From: Ignavibacteriaceae bacterium
GTDB lineage: Bacteria; Bacteroidota; Ignavibacteria; Ignavibacteriales; Ignavibacteriaceae
NCBI GenBank assembly: GCA_008933765.1
Contig: WBUK01000001.1
Span: 1-64,000 of the forward strand
Reading direction: 5' to 3'
DNA: 64,000 bases
Of this stretch, positions 38,220-47,145 are shown one piece after another. Under the pieces are notes generated by a model that did no database searches, had not been told where the DNA came from, and worked only from the letters and a program-made list of their open reading frames with translations. Positions within the stretch are counted from its first letter, which is position 1. Every line of letters begins with the position of its first letter. Position numbers and translations under genes: made by a program.

Positions 38220-40304
38220 ATGGCTTACGCAAGAGCGCTTCTAATTATACTTTCAGTTTTTTTATCGGTTCCATGCATTCAGGCGCAATCGTTTAAGACG
38301 GTGGCGCAAACTCCTCACATTAACGGCACAAAAACTGCAATATTTTCTCCCGATGGCGAATTTTTGATATCCTCCGGTTTTGATAATTTAATAAAAATAA
38401 GAAAATACCGTACCGGTGAAATACTCAGAGAAATTAAAACCGCTCCTGCACAAGTAAACACCATTGCTTTTTTCTCCGATTCGGTTATAATCACCGGCGA
38501 CTCAAAAGGGCAAGTTGCATTATACAATATTTGCAACTCAACACCCGCATTGAATAGAAAAATTGCGTTCCACCAAATCACCTCCTTAATTTACGATAAA
38601 AACTCAGGTTACTATTGGTGTGCGGGATATGGAGGGCTTCTGACCGCTGTTTCAGGCGATTCCCTGAACATCTTTTTCAGACTGAAAGATTTCTACGCCG
38701 ATTTTAACACGATCGATATAAATGAAGAAGGTGAACTTTTTCTCGGCGCAACCAACGGAAAAATCTATGTTTTCAACACATTTTCAAAAATAGTAACTGA
38801 TTCAATTTTTGCATTTGACAGCGATGTGTCGGGGTTAAAAGCTCTTAATGCTTCAAATAACAACAACGGAGGCAGCAATAGCAACAACGGCACAGACGCC
38901 GGTAACAGCGACAAGGATAACAACCCCAGCGGAAAATCAATCATAGCCACTTCATTCAACGGAACCGCAAAAATCTTTGAGAAAAACAGCCTCGGTTTAT
39001 ATACCGAAAAATTTACCGTGCAAACCAATCCAAGTGCGATGATTGTATCCCTTTCGGTTTCGCCTTCCGGAGCGTTGGCTGCAGCAACCACTTTTGACAA
39101 TAACATTGTTCTGATTAACACCCAAAGCGGCGCGATTCTCAAAAGCTTTTCAGCGCACGAGTATATAATTGCCGGAACTTTGTTCAAAAATGAAAATGAA
39201 TTACTAAGCTATTCTTTCGGTAACAATTTGATTATTTGGGACCTTAACAACACCGAGCGCCCAAAAAACATTTTTTCGGGAGTACAAAGCAATATCGAAT
39301 TAATTGCCTCCGGCAGAAAATGGTTGGTTTGCACCAATGACAAAAACGAAATAATCTCGTTTGAGATCAATAAAAATTTTGCTTCAAAACGCTTATCTGT
39401 TGCACCCGCAAAAATCACTTCTTTAGAGTTAGATGAAGCCAACGATCGATTAGTCTTCGGAACCGCCAACGGCTTGGTTAAAGTTTTGGATATTTCTACC
39501 GGTCAAACAGTGATTGAAGAGAAACTCAGTAGTGCCGATATTCTTTCAACCGCTATTAAAGATTACATCTTAGCCGCTTCTACCGATGAAGGAAAACTGT
39601 ACATCTCTAAGTTTACGGCTACGGGCAAACTTACCTCTAACAATGTTTTTAAGCAAAAGGGTAATTTCTCCTCTTTGTGCATTGCACCAAATTCTAACCT
39701 CGTTGCTGCCGGTTCCGAAGAGGGAATAATTTATTTTGTGGATATTGACACCGGTGAAAAAACCGGCACTCTCGTGGGGCACTCAATGAAAGTGAACCAT
39801 TGCAGGTTCGACCTGCAGGAAGAAATTTTTCTTTCTGCTTCCGACGATAACACCCTTCGCTATTGGTCAACAACCGAAAACCTGAATTTCAAAACGATGA
39901 TCAATGAATTTGGATATTGGTCCGGGTCGATTCTGCTTGGGGAATCGAATGTGGTTGCAGCCGGCGAAAGCGGCAAAATATTGAATTTTCGCCCTTCAAA
40001 AGAAACACCAATTCCCTTTGAAGAACATTCTCTGTCCCTCAGTAAACCTTTTCTCTTTGGCAAAAATCATATTGCAGCCAAAGACGATGCTCAACAAATT
40101 GTTGTGTGGAACACTACCACCGGGAAAATTGACTTCATAATCATATTAAATGGTGATGAACCGGTTGTTTTAAGCGTTGAAAACAGAACGGTTTATACAA
40201 AAAACGGAGGTGAGCAGAATTTTCTGTTTATTAATGAGGGAGATTTTAATGAAATCATCAAACCTCAGATAAAAAATGTGAGTGATCTTAAATCAGGATT
40301 TTAG
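38220..40304 (+). CDS. Exported WD40-repeat protein
   Basis: 694 residues with signal peptide ending CIQAQ (about residue 23). The body holds repeated WD40 blades, for example AIFSPDGEFLISSGFDNLIKI, NLIIWDLNN, FLSASDDNTLRYWS and QQIVVWNTT, enough for two propellers. A Gly/Asn/Ser-rich loop (about residues 216-240, NNNNGGSNSNNGTDAGNS) interrupts the first propeller. Role unknown; such proteins act as scaffolds. AAGGA lies nine bases before the ATG. Convergent with the STAS operon; the 150-base gap has only a weak 7-base stem near 40350. Confidence 0.8.
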   Translation: MAYARALLIILSVFLSVPCIQAQSFKTVAQTPHINGTKTAIFSPDGEFLISSGFDNLIKIRKYRTGEILREIKTAPAQVNTIAFFSDSVIITGDSKGQVALYNICNSTPALNRKIAFHQITSLIYDKNSGYYWCAGYGGLLTAVSGDSLNIFFRLKDFYADFNTIDINEEGELFLGATNGKIYVFNTFSKIVTDSIFAFDSDVSGLKALNASNNNNGGSNSNNGTDAGNSDKDNNPSGKSIIATSFNGTAKIFEKNSLGLYTEKFTVQTNPSAMIVSLSVSPSGALAAATTFDNNIVLINTQSGAILKSFSAHEYIIAGTLFKNENELLSYSFGNNLIIWDLNNTERPKNIFSGVQSNIELIASGRKWLVCTNDKNEIISFEINKNFASKRLSVAPAKITSLELDEANDRLVFGTANGLVKVLDISTGQTVIEEKLSSADILSTAIKDYILAASTDEGKLYISKFTATGKLTSNNVFKQKGNFSSLCIAPNSNLVAAGSEEGIIYFVDIDTGEKTGTLVGHSMKVNHCRFDLQEEIFLSASDDNTLRYWSTTENLNFKTMINEFGYWSGSILLGESNVVAAGESGKILNFRPSKETPIPFEEHSLSLSKPFLFGKNHIAAKDDAQQIVVWNTTTGKIDFIIILNGDEPVVLSVENRTVYTKNGGEQNFLFINEGDFNEIIKPQIKNVSDLKSGF

Positions 40305-40456
40305 TCGTTAGCTTTCAGATTTCTCGGGAAAAATTCATTCTCATTGCAGAATGTTACTGCCCGAAAATAACATTTTACAAAATAGTTAACTTAAAGACTA
40401 AGCACCGGTGGTACACCTTACCCAAAAACATGGTTTTCTTAATCAGCTTCCCAAAA

Positions 40457-40801
40457 TCAAGCATCTCCCCCAAAAGAGGCTTTTGCTTCACTGAGTGAAT
40501 TATACCGCTCCAAAATTGAAGAATAACCCGTTATTGCGAACAGTTTTTCTATCGTCTCGTTCACATTACAGAAAACTATTTTGCCCTCGGCAGCTTTCAT
40601 CTTCTGAATTGTAAGAATGATTGCCCTCAACCCGGCACTGTTAATAAAATTAAGTGATGTGAAATCGAGTATTAGCCTGCGCTCACCGCTGCCAACTATT
40701 TCGTTCAGATGTGAATTTAACTCATCGTAATCTTTTATTTCACACCGTCCGTTCAGATTTAGTATCGTGAACCCGGCTTCCTTTTTAACTTTGATATCCA
40801 T
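40457..40801 (-). CDS. Anti-sigma factor antagonist (STAS domain)
   Basis: 114 residues, one STAS domain of the SpoIIAA/RsbV kind. The phosphorylatable Ser is in FINSAGLRAI. In partner switching the unphosphorylated protein binds the anti-sigma kinase and frees the sigma factor. It is the last gene of a minus-strand operon (DoxX-thioredoxin protein, HATPase, STAS, STAS) and lies 14 bases after the previous STAS gene. Confidence 0.92.
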   Translation of the reverse strand: MDIKVKKEAGFTILNLNGRCEIKDYDELNSHLNEIVGSGERRLILDFTSLNFINSAGLRAIILTIQKMKAAEGKIVFCNVNETIEKLFAITGYSSILERYNSLSEAKASFGGDA

Positions 40802-40815
40802 TTGATCAGCAGTCC

Positions 40816-41121
40816 TTAATCTATCAGGTTGAAAATGGAAAGGTAGCCCGTAATGTCAAAGATTTTTTTAGTTGTTTCATTTAAGTGAGCTACTATCAGT
40901 TCAATACCTGAAGTAACGGAAAGTTTGTGCGCTTTCATAAATACTCTCAACCCTGCACTCGAAATGAAAGTTAAATCTTTGCAATTTAAGATTATTTTCG
41001 CAGGGTTTTCGTCAAATGCCTTAGTAACGGCATTTTCTAACCCTTCCTGGTAAGTTATATCCAACCTACCGTCTAAAATTAATTCAATGGTATCCTCGGT
41101 TTTAACGGTCTTAATTTCCAT
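40816..41121 (-). CDS. Second anti-sigma factor antagonist (STAS domain)
   Basis: 101 residues, a single STAS domain with the target Ser in FISSAGLRVF. It overlaps the end of the HATPase gene by 11 bases, so the pair is translationally coupled. It is related to but clearly distinct from the neighbouring STAS protein, suggesting two inputs to one kinase rather than a recent duplication. Confidence 0.92.
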   Translation of the reverse strand: MEIKTVKTEDTIELILDGRLDITYQEGLENAVTKAFDENPAKIILNCKDLTFISSAGLRVFMKAHKLSVTSGIELIVAHLNETTKKIFDITGYLSIFNLID

Positions 41122-41545
41122 TGCTTTCTCCGTTCAATTTTTTGCTTATGATAAAAATGTTCTTTTTGCCTTCTCGTGAATAAGTTACACTATCCATTAA
41201 CTTTTTAACAATGTAAATCCCCAGCCCCCCAACTGCTCTGTTCTCGATAGAAACAGAAAGATCAGGGTCTTTTTTTGCCAGTGGGTTAAACTCAACGCCA
41301 CTATCAATAAATTTAATTTGTAAAACATCATCTTTAAATGATACTTCAATCTCTATCTCTCCTGTTGTTCCTTCAGAGTAAGCATAATAAGTTATATTTG
41401 CCAACACCTCATCAAGTGCTATTAAAATATCATACACTTCTTTATCGGAAAATCCAACAGATCGGGTTGTGCTCTCTACATAATCAGCAACAGCAACAGT
41501 TTCTTCAATCTTGTTCTGTATAACTATACTTTTAAATAAATCCAT
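41111..41545 (-). CDS. RsbW/SpoIIAB-like anti-sigma kinase (HATPase_c_2)
   Basis: 144 residues with the GHKL ATP-binding fold of anti-sigma factor kinases: N-box region LIALDEVLANITYYAYSEG, G1 FIDSGVEFNP and G2 AVGGLGIYIVKKLMD. It would bind a sigma factor or a phosphorelay partner and phosphorylate the two STAS proteins encoded just downstream. Its ATG overlaps the stop of the DoxX-thioredoxin gene by one base (TAATG). No sigma factor or PP2C phosphatase of the pathway is in the window. Confidence 0.9.
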   Translation of the reverse strand: MDLFKSIVIQNKIEETVAVADYVESTTRSVGFSDKEVYDILIALDEVLANITYYAYSEGTTGEIEIEVSFKDDVLQIKFIDSGVEFNPLAKKDPDLSVSIENRAVGGLGIYIVKKLMDSVTYSREGKKNIFIISKKLNGESNGN

Positions 41546-42669
41546 TATTTAGAATAAGTTAAGTTGATTTCCTTAATTGTGTTGATTAATTGTGATACAG
41601 AAACTCCCTCCCCTTCCATAACCATCACAGCATTGCCGTTAACTAATAAAATAACTTTTGGCGGTGCCGATCTAAGATGAGGAAAAAACTTTTGCGGCGT
41701 TAAAAGCGAATAATTAACGCTTCCGCCGGTGCTGCTGAAAAAAGGCTGCACCTGATCCTCCGAACCCAAAAATAAATAGTGCCTGCCCACTCCTTTAACC
41801 AACCCCCATTTTTGATTAAGCTCCGTGGCAACAGCATGGCAATGATCGCAATCCAGACTTAAAAAAGCAATTATTTTTATCCCCACATCACATCCCGGCA
41901 CCAACTGGGAATAAATCGAAGTTGTTTCCGGATACTTTTCTTTCAGCGGTGTTTTGGCAGGCTCTTTTTTCTTCACCGTTGCAGAAGTGGTGTCAGCAAC
42001 AATTGTTTCTTTCTTTTCTTTTGCTTTTAACGAGTCAGAAGAAACTCCGGCTGCTTTCTCCTCCGGTTTTTTCATAACAGTTAAGCCCGGCTGTTTTACC
42101 GAATCAAGTTTCGCAAAATCCTGATTAGCAACAATTTCCGGATGCTCCACTGTTTCATAAGGTCTAACCGGAAATACAACCATTAAAATTGAAAGTATAA
42201 CCACATACCCCGCTCCCGCGTACTCATATCCGTATTTCGCCTCAACGCCCGTCAGCTTCAGCAAAGCAGCGTTAATTGCAATAAAAACGATGTTCTTAAC
42301 AATTGAAGCTGTGTTAGAAAGCGGTAACACTTCACCAAAACAACCGCAATTCTCACCCCCGTTACCCGCTAATTCGTAATAAACAAGATAAACAGTAAAT
42401 AAAACCAACAATCCGGTCGAAACCGGCAGTGTGAAGCGCCGAAGTTTTATGTTTAGCAAAAACATTAAACCTAACAGAAGCTCCAACGAAACCAACATCC
42501 GCGAAAAATACGGAACTAACCCCCAACCCACCAAGCCTTGCTGAACCGTTATGCTTTCAAAGGCTTCTAACGGGAATAATTTGCTGACTCCTGAAAACAG
42601 AAACATGATGCCCATAAAAAGGCGCAAAATTGTTTTCAGCTCTGTTTGGGTTCCGGTAGTTTTCGCCAT
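41545..42669 (-). CDS. DoxX/MauE-like membrane protein fused to a thioredoxin-like domain
   Basis: 374 residues from ATG 42669; a TTG seven codons upstream is a weaker option. Residues 1-170 form four to five membrane helices of the DoxX/MauE type, with a GGENCGCFGE loop whose Cys pair is typical of MauE-like electron carriers. A Lys/Glu-rich linker (about 180-245) leads to a C-terminal thioredoxin-like domain with CDHCH (SLDCDHCHAV). This layout suggests a membrane device that passes electrons to an extracytoplasmic thiol. It is coupled to the anti-sigma operon by a one-base overlap, hinting at a redox or envelope-stress link. Confidence 0.75.
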   Translation of the reverse strand: MAKTTGTQTELKTILRLFMGIMFLFSGVSKLFPLEAFESITVQQGLVGWGLVPYFSRMLVSLELLLGLMFLLNIKLRRFTLPVSTGLLVLFTVYLVYYELAGNGGENCGCFGEVLPLSNTASIVKNIVFIAINAALLKLTGVEAKYGYEYAGAGYVVILSILMVVFPVRPYETVEHPEIVANQDFAKLDSVKQPGLTVMKKPEEKAAGVSSDSLKAKEKKETIVADTTSATVKKKEPAKTPLKEKYPETTSIYSQLVPGCDVGIKIIAFLSLDCDHCHAVATELNQKWGLVKGVGRHYLFLGSEDQVQPFFSSTGGSVNYSLLTPQKFFPHLRSAPPKVILLVNGNAVMVMEGEGVSVSQLINTIKEINLTYSK

Positions 42670-42778
42670 AAATTTTTCTGTTATCTTCAAATTTAATAAT
42701 TTTTTCCCGGTTTACAACAGAAATTCATGTTCGTTTAAAATAAATTTATATTTTAATGATTAAAAAAATTAAGATTTA

Positions 42779-44038
42779 ATGACTTTATCACTTTTGCTCC
42801 TATTAACTGCTGTAAATATTCTGGTTTTTCTGCTCTATTATCAGGTCAATAATCGAAAATCGAAAGGGATGATTTCTGAAACTGACCAACCTACAAAAGA
42901 AAAATCTAAATATGAGCCAAAACTTAAGATTGAATCTAATGAAGGAATTGAGTTTGCCGGGGAAATGCTCTATTCACTCTTTGAAAGATCAGCAAACGGC
43001 ATCTTTCTGTTTGATCCTAAAGGCAAATTGCTCGCTGTGAATGAGAGGGCACTCGAAATTTTTGATATTCAAGACCCGCGATCCATCCATACTCTCGATG
43101 ACCTCGAAAATATGTTCCCTCTCGTTTTTACAAAACAAAGATTAGAAGAGAAAGATTTCAGCTACTACCGGGCTTACAAAGTTGAGCATATCCAGGGTGC
43201 TGTTGTAAAATACTTTGTTCTGAGGTATTTCTGGTACAGAACTGCAGATTTCCGCGAAACGCTGATTATTCAGGTACGCGATTATACCAGATACCGCAAC
43301 GAAGAACTGGAACTGATTAATCAAAAAGAAAAAGCTGAACAAAAAAACAGACAAAAATCTCTCTTCCTTGCAAACCTTAGCTACGACATCCGCACACCGA
43401 TGAATACAATTATTGGATTCTCAACTCTACTGAAAGAGAGTATAGAAGACCCCGAATTGAAAGACATGGCGACGCAAATTTACTCCGGCTCACTTAATCT
43501 GATGAAAACTCTTGACTCCGTTATCGAACTTTCTAAATTGGAAACCAAACAAGTGGTAGCAGAGAAAAAACAGATTGAGTTACGAGAAGTTGTTAAACGC
43601 CTATACCTCGAGTACAAAAGCTCTTTTCAGAAAAAAGGATTAAATTTTAAACTTGTAACCCCAAAAAATGATGTTACTTTTTACACCGATGAAATTGTTT
43701 TAACAAAAATTTTGCAACACCTGCTTTCAAATGCATTAAAATTTACCGAGTCAGGCGGTACAATTTTATCTTTAAATTTCGATGCCAGAAACGGCTACCG
43801 TAACATTTACATTTCTGTCGAAGATACCGGAGTGGGGCTTTCACTTAAAGATCAGGAGACAATTTTTAGAGAATTTGCGCAATTTGCACATGGAGACACC
43901 CGAAACTACAAAGGTATTGGCGTGGGTTTGAGCATGGTTAAAAGATATTGCGATATTATCGGGATAAAGATTTCTATCTCCGGCGAACCCGGTAAAGGTT
44001 CTAAATTTACTCTTAAGTTCCCGGAAACTCCTGAATGA
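42779..44038 (+). CDS. PAS histidine-kinase-like protein with Tyr at the phospho-acceptor site
   Basis: 419 residues: a membrane helix (1-20), a PAS domain (about 60-165; LFERSANGIFLFDPKGKLLA), a linker coiled coil, a HisKA-like dimerisation helix and a HATPase domain (about 300-415). The ATP site is intact (N-box HLLSNALKF, G1 EDTGVGL, G2 GIGVGLSMV). The H-box reads NLSYDIRTPMNTIIGFS; the normal His is Tyr202 (TAC at 43382-43384). The protein may therefore not autophosphorylate in the usual way and could act as an allosteric partner. Its stop overlaps the MATE start by four bases. Confidence 0.88.
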   Translation: MTLSLLLLLTAVNILVFLLYYQVNNRKSKGMISETDQPTKEKSKYEPKLKIESNEGIEFAGEMLYSLFERSANGIFLFDPKGKLLAVNERALEIFDIQDPRSIHTLDDLENMFPLVFTKQRLEEKDFSYYRAYKVEHIQGAVVKYFVLRYFWYRTADFRETLIIQVRDYTRYRNEELELINQKEKAEQKNRQKSLFLANLSYDIRTPMNTIIGFSTLLKESIEDPELKDMATQIYSGSLNLMKTLDSVIELSKLETKQVVAEKKQIELREVVKRLYLEYKSSFQKKGLNFKLVTPKNDVTFYTDEIVLTKILQHLLSNALKFTESGGTILSLNFDARNGYRNIYISVEDTGVGLSLKDQETIFREFAQFAHGDTRNYKGIGVGLSMVKRYCDIIGIKISISGEPGKGSKFTLKFPETPE

Positions 44039-45399
44039 CATTCAAAATTCTGCTGCCAAACTCCGGCTATTCAAAGCAAATCCTGAAACTTGCCCTGCCG
44101 GTTATTGCGGGGCTTTCCACACAGATGATCCTTTCTTTGGTGGATACTGCAATGGTGGGCAGGTTAGAAAACCCCAAATATACACTTGCTGCCATGGGGC
44201 TTGGGCTTTTGGCAACCTGGGCGGTAGTTAGCGTCTGCTCTTCTCTTTCTACAGGCACACATGTATTGGTTGCCCGACGATTTGGTGAACAGGATTATAA
44301 CGCAATATCCGGAGTGCTTTTCAACTCGTTGCTGCTCACTTTTGTGATTGGTTCTTTATTGGCAGTTCTCGGCTGGCAGACAGCGTTGACTGTCTCCGAT
44401 TTCCTTTCGAAAGATAATCAGGTTGCCGAATATGCAGCTGAATATATGAAGTGGCGCTATCTTGGGTTGCCTTTCTTTATGATAACGGTTTCTTTCCGCG
44501 GATTTTTCTTCGGAACAGGTAACACAAAAATTTTCATGTTCTCTGCTATTTTAATCAATCTGCTGAACATTTTATTCAATTATGCTTTTATTTTCGGCAA
44601 GTTTGGCGCCCCAAAAATGGGGATTGCGGGTGCATCTTTCGCCTCTTCACTCGCAACAATGGTTGACGCAATTTACTATTTTGTTGTGTTTTTTGGGTTT
44701 AAGGAGTTTAGAGTAGTATATCGTTTTTCTAAAAACCTGAAACTTATCCCAAAAGTACTATCAACAATTTTAAAACTTTCGATACCCGTTTCGTTTCAAA
44801 ATGTTTTTATTCTTATTGGATTTCTCTCCTTTATTGCAATCACCGGGTTGCTTGGTATCACCCAGCAGGCAGCCTCGCAGGCTATTATTTCAACTTTGTT
44901 TCTCTCTTTTTTGCCTTCAAATGGGTTTGGAGTTGCCGGGCAAACTTTAGTGGGTAATTCAGTGGGAAAAGGAGATATCGTTGAAGCGAAAAAATTCGGC
45001 TACGAAACTGCGAAACTGGCTTCAATTTACACCCTATCACTCGCTGTCATTTTTATTTTTGTGCCCGAAGCACTTCTTTACATTACAACAAACGAATCTA
45101 CCGTTATCGAGGCAGCCATCCCGGCGATGAGATTTGCAGGGGTTGCACAGATATTTTTTGGAGCTGGGGTTGTATTGGCTTACGGATTGCAGTCCGTTGG
45201 TAAAACAACTTTCGTGATGTTCGTTGAAGTTTTTACCAATCTTATGATTTTGGTGCCTTTCGCCTATTTCATCGGGGTGTATCTCGAGTTTGGTTTACCC
45301 GGCGCATGGTCGGCACTGATTCTTTACACAACTTCTTACCTTACACTGATGTTCCTTAAATTCCACAAAGGAAACTGGAACAATCTTGAGAAGATTTAA
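44035..45399 (+). CDS. MATE family efflux transporter
   Basis: 454 residues with 12 membrane segments in two pseudo-repeats. The start ILKLALPVIAGLSTQMILSLVDTAMVGRL is characteristic of MatE (LPVI...DTAMVGRL), and SLPSNGF / AGQTLVGNSVGKG marks the second repeat. MATE pumps export drugs and toxic cations using sodium or proton gradients. The gene is coupled (ATGA) to the kinase-like gene upstream, which may sense the exported compound. Confidence 0.93.
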   Translation: MTFKILLPNSGYSKQILKLALPVIAGLSTQMILSLVDTAMVGRLENPKYTLAAMGLGLLATWAVVSVCSSLSTGTHVLVARRFGEQDYNAISGVLFNSLLLTFVIGSLLAVLGWQTALTVSDFLSKDNQVAEYAAEYMKWRYLGLPFFMITVSFRGFFFGTGNTKIFMFSAILINLLNILFNYAFIFGKFGAPKMGIAGASFASSLATMVDAIYYFVVFFGFKEFRVVYRFSKNLKLIPKVLSTILKLSIPVSFQNVFILIGFLSFIAITGLLGITQQAASQAIISTLFLSFLPSNGFGVAGQTLVGNSVGKGDIVEAKKFGYETAKLASIYTLSLAVIFIFVPEALLYITTNESTVIEAAIPAMRFAGVAQIFFGAGVVLAYGLQSVGKTTFVMFVEVFTNLMILVPFAYFIGVYLEFGLPGAWSALILYTTSYLTLMFLKFHKGNWNNLEKI

Positions 45400-45439
45400 C
45401 CTTCGTTTTGCGCGCAGTTTAGGTGAACAGAACCCGGGA

Positions 45440-46126
45440 TTATTTCTTTTTGATCAACTCAACCAGCAGGTCATCCAATCCCTTAAAGCGCATCTCATAA
45501 TCCAAACGGCTTCGTCTTATCACTTCGTGAGCTTCTTCCCTGCCGTAGATGTGTGTAATTTCAGTTTTTGCTTTAGCCGAGCCGGGTATGTCTTTATAGG
45601 TAAGGAAATAGTGCCTCAACCGTTCAACCAACGATTCAGGGCACTCGCTAATATCTTTCAACTGCCCAAAGACTGCATCATCCCGCATTACTGCTATAAT
45701 CTTATCATCCGCTTCATCACCATCCAACATTCGCAACCCGCCGATTGGGATGGCTTCAAGTATTACACCCCCCATAGTCAAAGATTTTTCAGCGAGCACA
45801 CAGATATCCAAAGGATCGCCGTCCCCTTTTATTCCCTCTCTGCCCGTTTTTTCGCAACAGTATTCTGCCACACTTTCAGCACAGAAAGTTTGGGGAATCA
45901 GACCATACATCGAAGGGCTGACATTGGAAAAGCGCTGCGGCCGGTCAACTTTCAGATAGCCGGTTTCCTTATCAATCTCGTATTTAACCGTGTCGGTGGG
46001 TACAATTTCAATATAAACAGTTACTTTGTTCGGCACATCTTTACCGATCGGTAACCCGTGCCAGGGATGAGGTTTAAAAAGAAGCCCCATCATTTCTCTG
46101 ATGGGGTCTCTGTCTTTAATTTTCAT
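45440..46126 (-). CDS. ppa: Inorganic pyrophosphatase (family I)
   Basis: 228 residues. The metal site DGDPLDICVL is the family I signature, and the substrate site EIPTDTVKYEIDK-like segment (IEIVPTDTVKYEID) and SMYGLIPQT are in the expected order. The enzyme hydrolyses pyrophosphate and drives biosynthesis. It is longer than the E. coli enzyme (about 175) with N- and C-terminal additions, as in the group that retains RLRHYFLTYKDIPG. Convergent with the MATE gene. Confidence 0.95.
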   Translation of the reverse strand: MKIKDRDPIREMMGLLFKPHPWHGLPIGKDVPNKVTVYIEIVPTDTVKYEIDKETGYLKVDRPQRFSNVSPSMYGLIPQTFCAESVAEYCCEKTGREGIKGDGDPLDICVLAEKSLTMGGVILEAIPIGGLRMLDGDEADDKIIAVMRDDAVFGQLKDISECPESLVERLRHYFLTYKDIPGSAKAKTEITHIYGREEAHEVIRRSRLDYEMRFKGLDDLLVELIKKK

Positions 46127-46162
46127 TTAAATAAATCTTTATTAAACTTTAGAAGAAAAGTC

Positions 46163-46249
46163 GATTATTCGTCGTCATTGACAAAATCATTGAATAATCA
46201 GCCCGGAACACCAAATTAACGGTTGTGCGCGGGATTATTCGTCATCATC
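46163..46249. repeat. Direct repeat of the DUF4412 gene end, period 70
   Basis: GATTATTCGTCATCATC at 46233-46249 covers the stop and last codons (DDDE-stop) of the minus-strand gene; a copy with 15 of 17 matches lies at 46163-46179 in the spacer and still reads NDDE-stop on the minus strand. Confidence 0.75.
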
Positions 46250-46921
46250 AGAATCTTTGAAAAGCCCCTGCTGCAACTCTTTATAGTCGGATGGAATTTC
46301 AAATATTTTAGGGTCCACCTTTCCCTGATGCACATCCGTAACTTCCAATAACACCTTCTCTTCTCCGTCTTCAAAAGTTGATAATCTTATCGGGAAGTAT
46401 CCCGCAAGATCAGAGAGCCTTCCAATATCACCAAATGGGCTGTTAACCTGACTGTCTAAATGAAACAGAAAAAAACCGCCCAATTCTTTTGTCATCCATG
46501 CAATCACATCTTTACCCTCTTCAGAAGTTATCTTATATTCATCGCAGGTATAACCGTTAATTACCTTTGTATTACCGGTTTTAACGAATTTTCCCTTTAA
46601 ATCTTCACTTTTATCTGAGGAGTTAGGCTCATCAGAGTCGTTTCCGAACTCATTAAACGGAACTTTCATATACATTTTCATTTGGTGTAAAACTATAAAC
46701 ATCGAATTCTCTTTCAGCACAATATCGACCGAATGCTCTTCATTCTTTGTTGTAAGTGCAAATTTATCGCCTGAAATGTAGTAATCAGCTTCTCCAGATT
46801 CACCACTGTCTTCATTATAAATATTAAGAGTTATTTTACCTTCAAAGTTTTGTGCCGATACCGAAAAAGCACCTGCTGCAAAAATAAAAAGAAAAAAAAG
46901 TGGGGTTAAAAACCTGTTCAT
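46235..46921 (-). CDS. Exported DUF4412-domain protein
   Basis: 228 residues with signal peptide MNRFLTPLFFLFIFAAGAFSVSA. The body begins NFEGKITLNIYN and continues with YYISGDKFAL, MFIVLHQMKMYMKVPF and the GYTCDEYKI motif, the features of DUF4412 proteins, which share a LolA-like open barrel. It ends in an acidic DSDDDE tail. It probably handles lipids or lipoproteins in the periplasm, but this is inferred from fold only. The LolA-like gene at 47146 is divergent from it. Confidence 0.7.
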   Translation of the reverse strand: MNRFLTPLFFLFIFAAGAFSVSAQNFEGKITLNIYNEDSGESGEADYYISGDKFALTTKNEEHSVDIVLKENSMFIVLHQMKMYMKVPFNEFGNDSDEPNSSDKSEDLKGKFVKTGNTKVINGYTCDEYKITSEEGKDVIAWMTKELGGFFLFHLDSQVNSPFGDIGRLSDLAGYFPIRLSTFEDGEEKVLLEVTDVHQGKVDPKIFEIPSDYKELQQGLFKDSDDDE

Positions 46922-47145
46922 AAGGGGAATCCTTCTGTTTTGAGTAAAATGAATTTAGAAATTTTGTGTCTAATAAAAAAAACGAAACTGTAATTTAACA
47001 AAATTTTTTATTTTTCAGTTCAATTAAAAATATTTAATTTGATGTAACGAGTGCGTACACTAAATTGCACCGATGTTTTTACCATTTAATGGGCTAAATG
47101 GTTTCTGCCAATACGAATATTTTGATGAAAAAATTTGGAGTTCAA

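Noticed and set aside
40346-40372. Possible terminator between the WD40 and STAS genes
   Set aside because: Only a seven-pair AT-rich stem (AATGTTA/TAACATT) and a very short T run.
45386-46054. 222-codon plus-strand frame
   Set aside because: It is the antisense of inorganic pyrophosphatase, whose motifs are clear; the antisense product has no recognisable domain.
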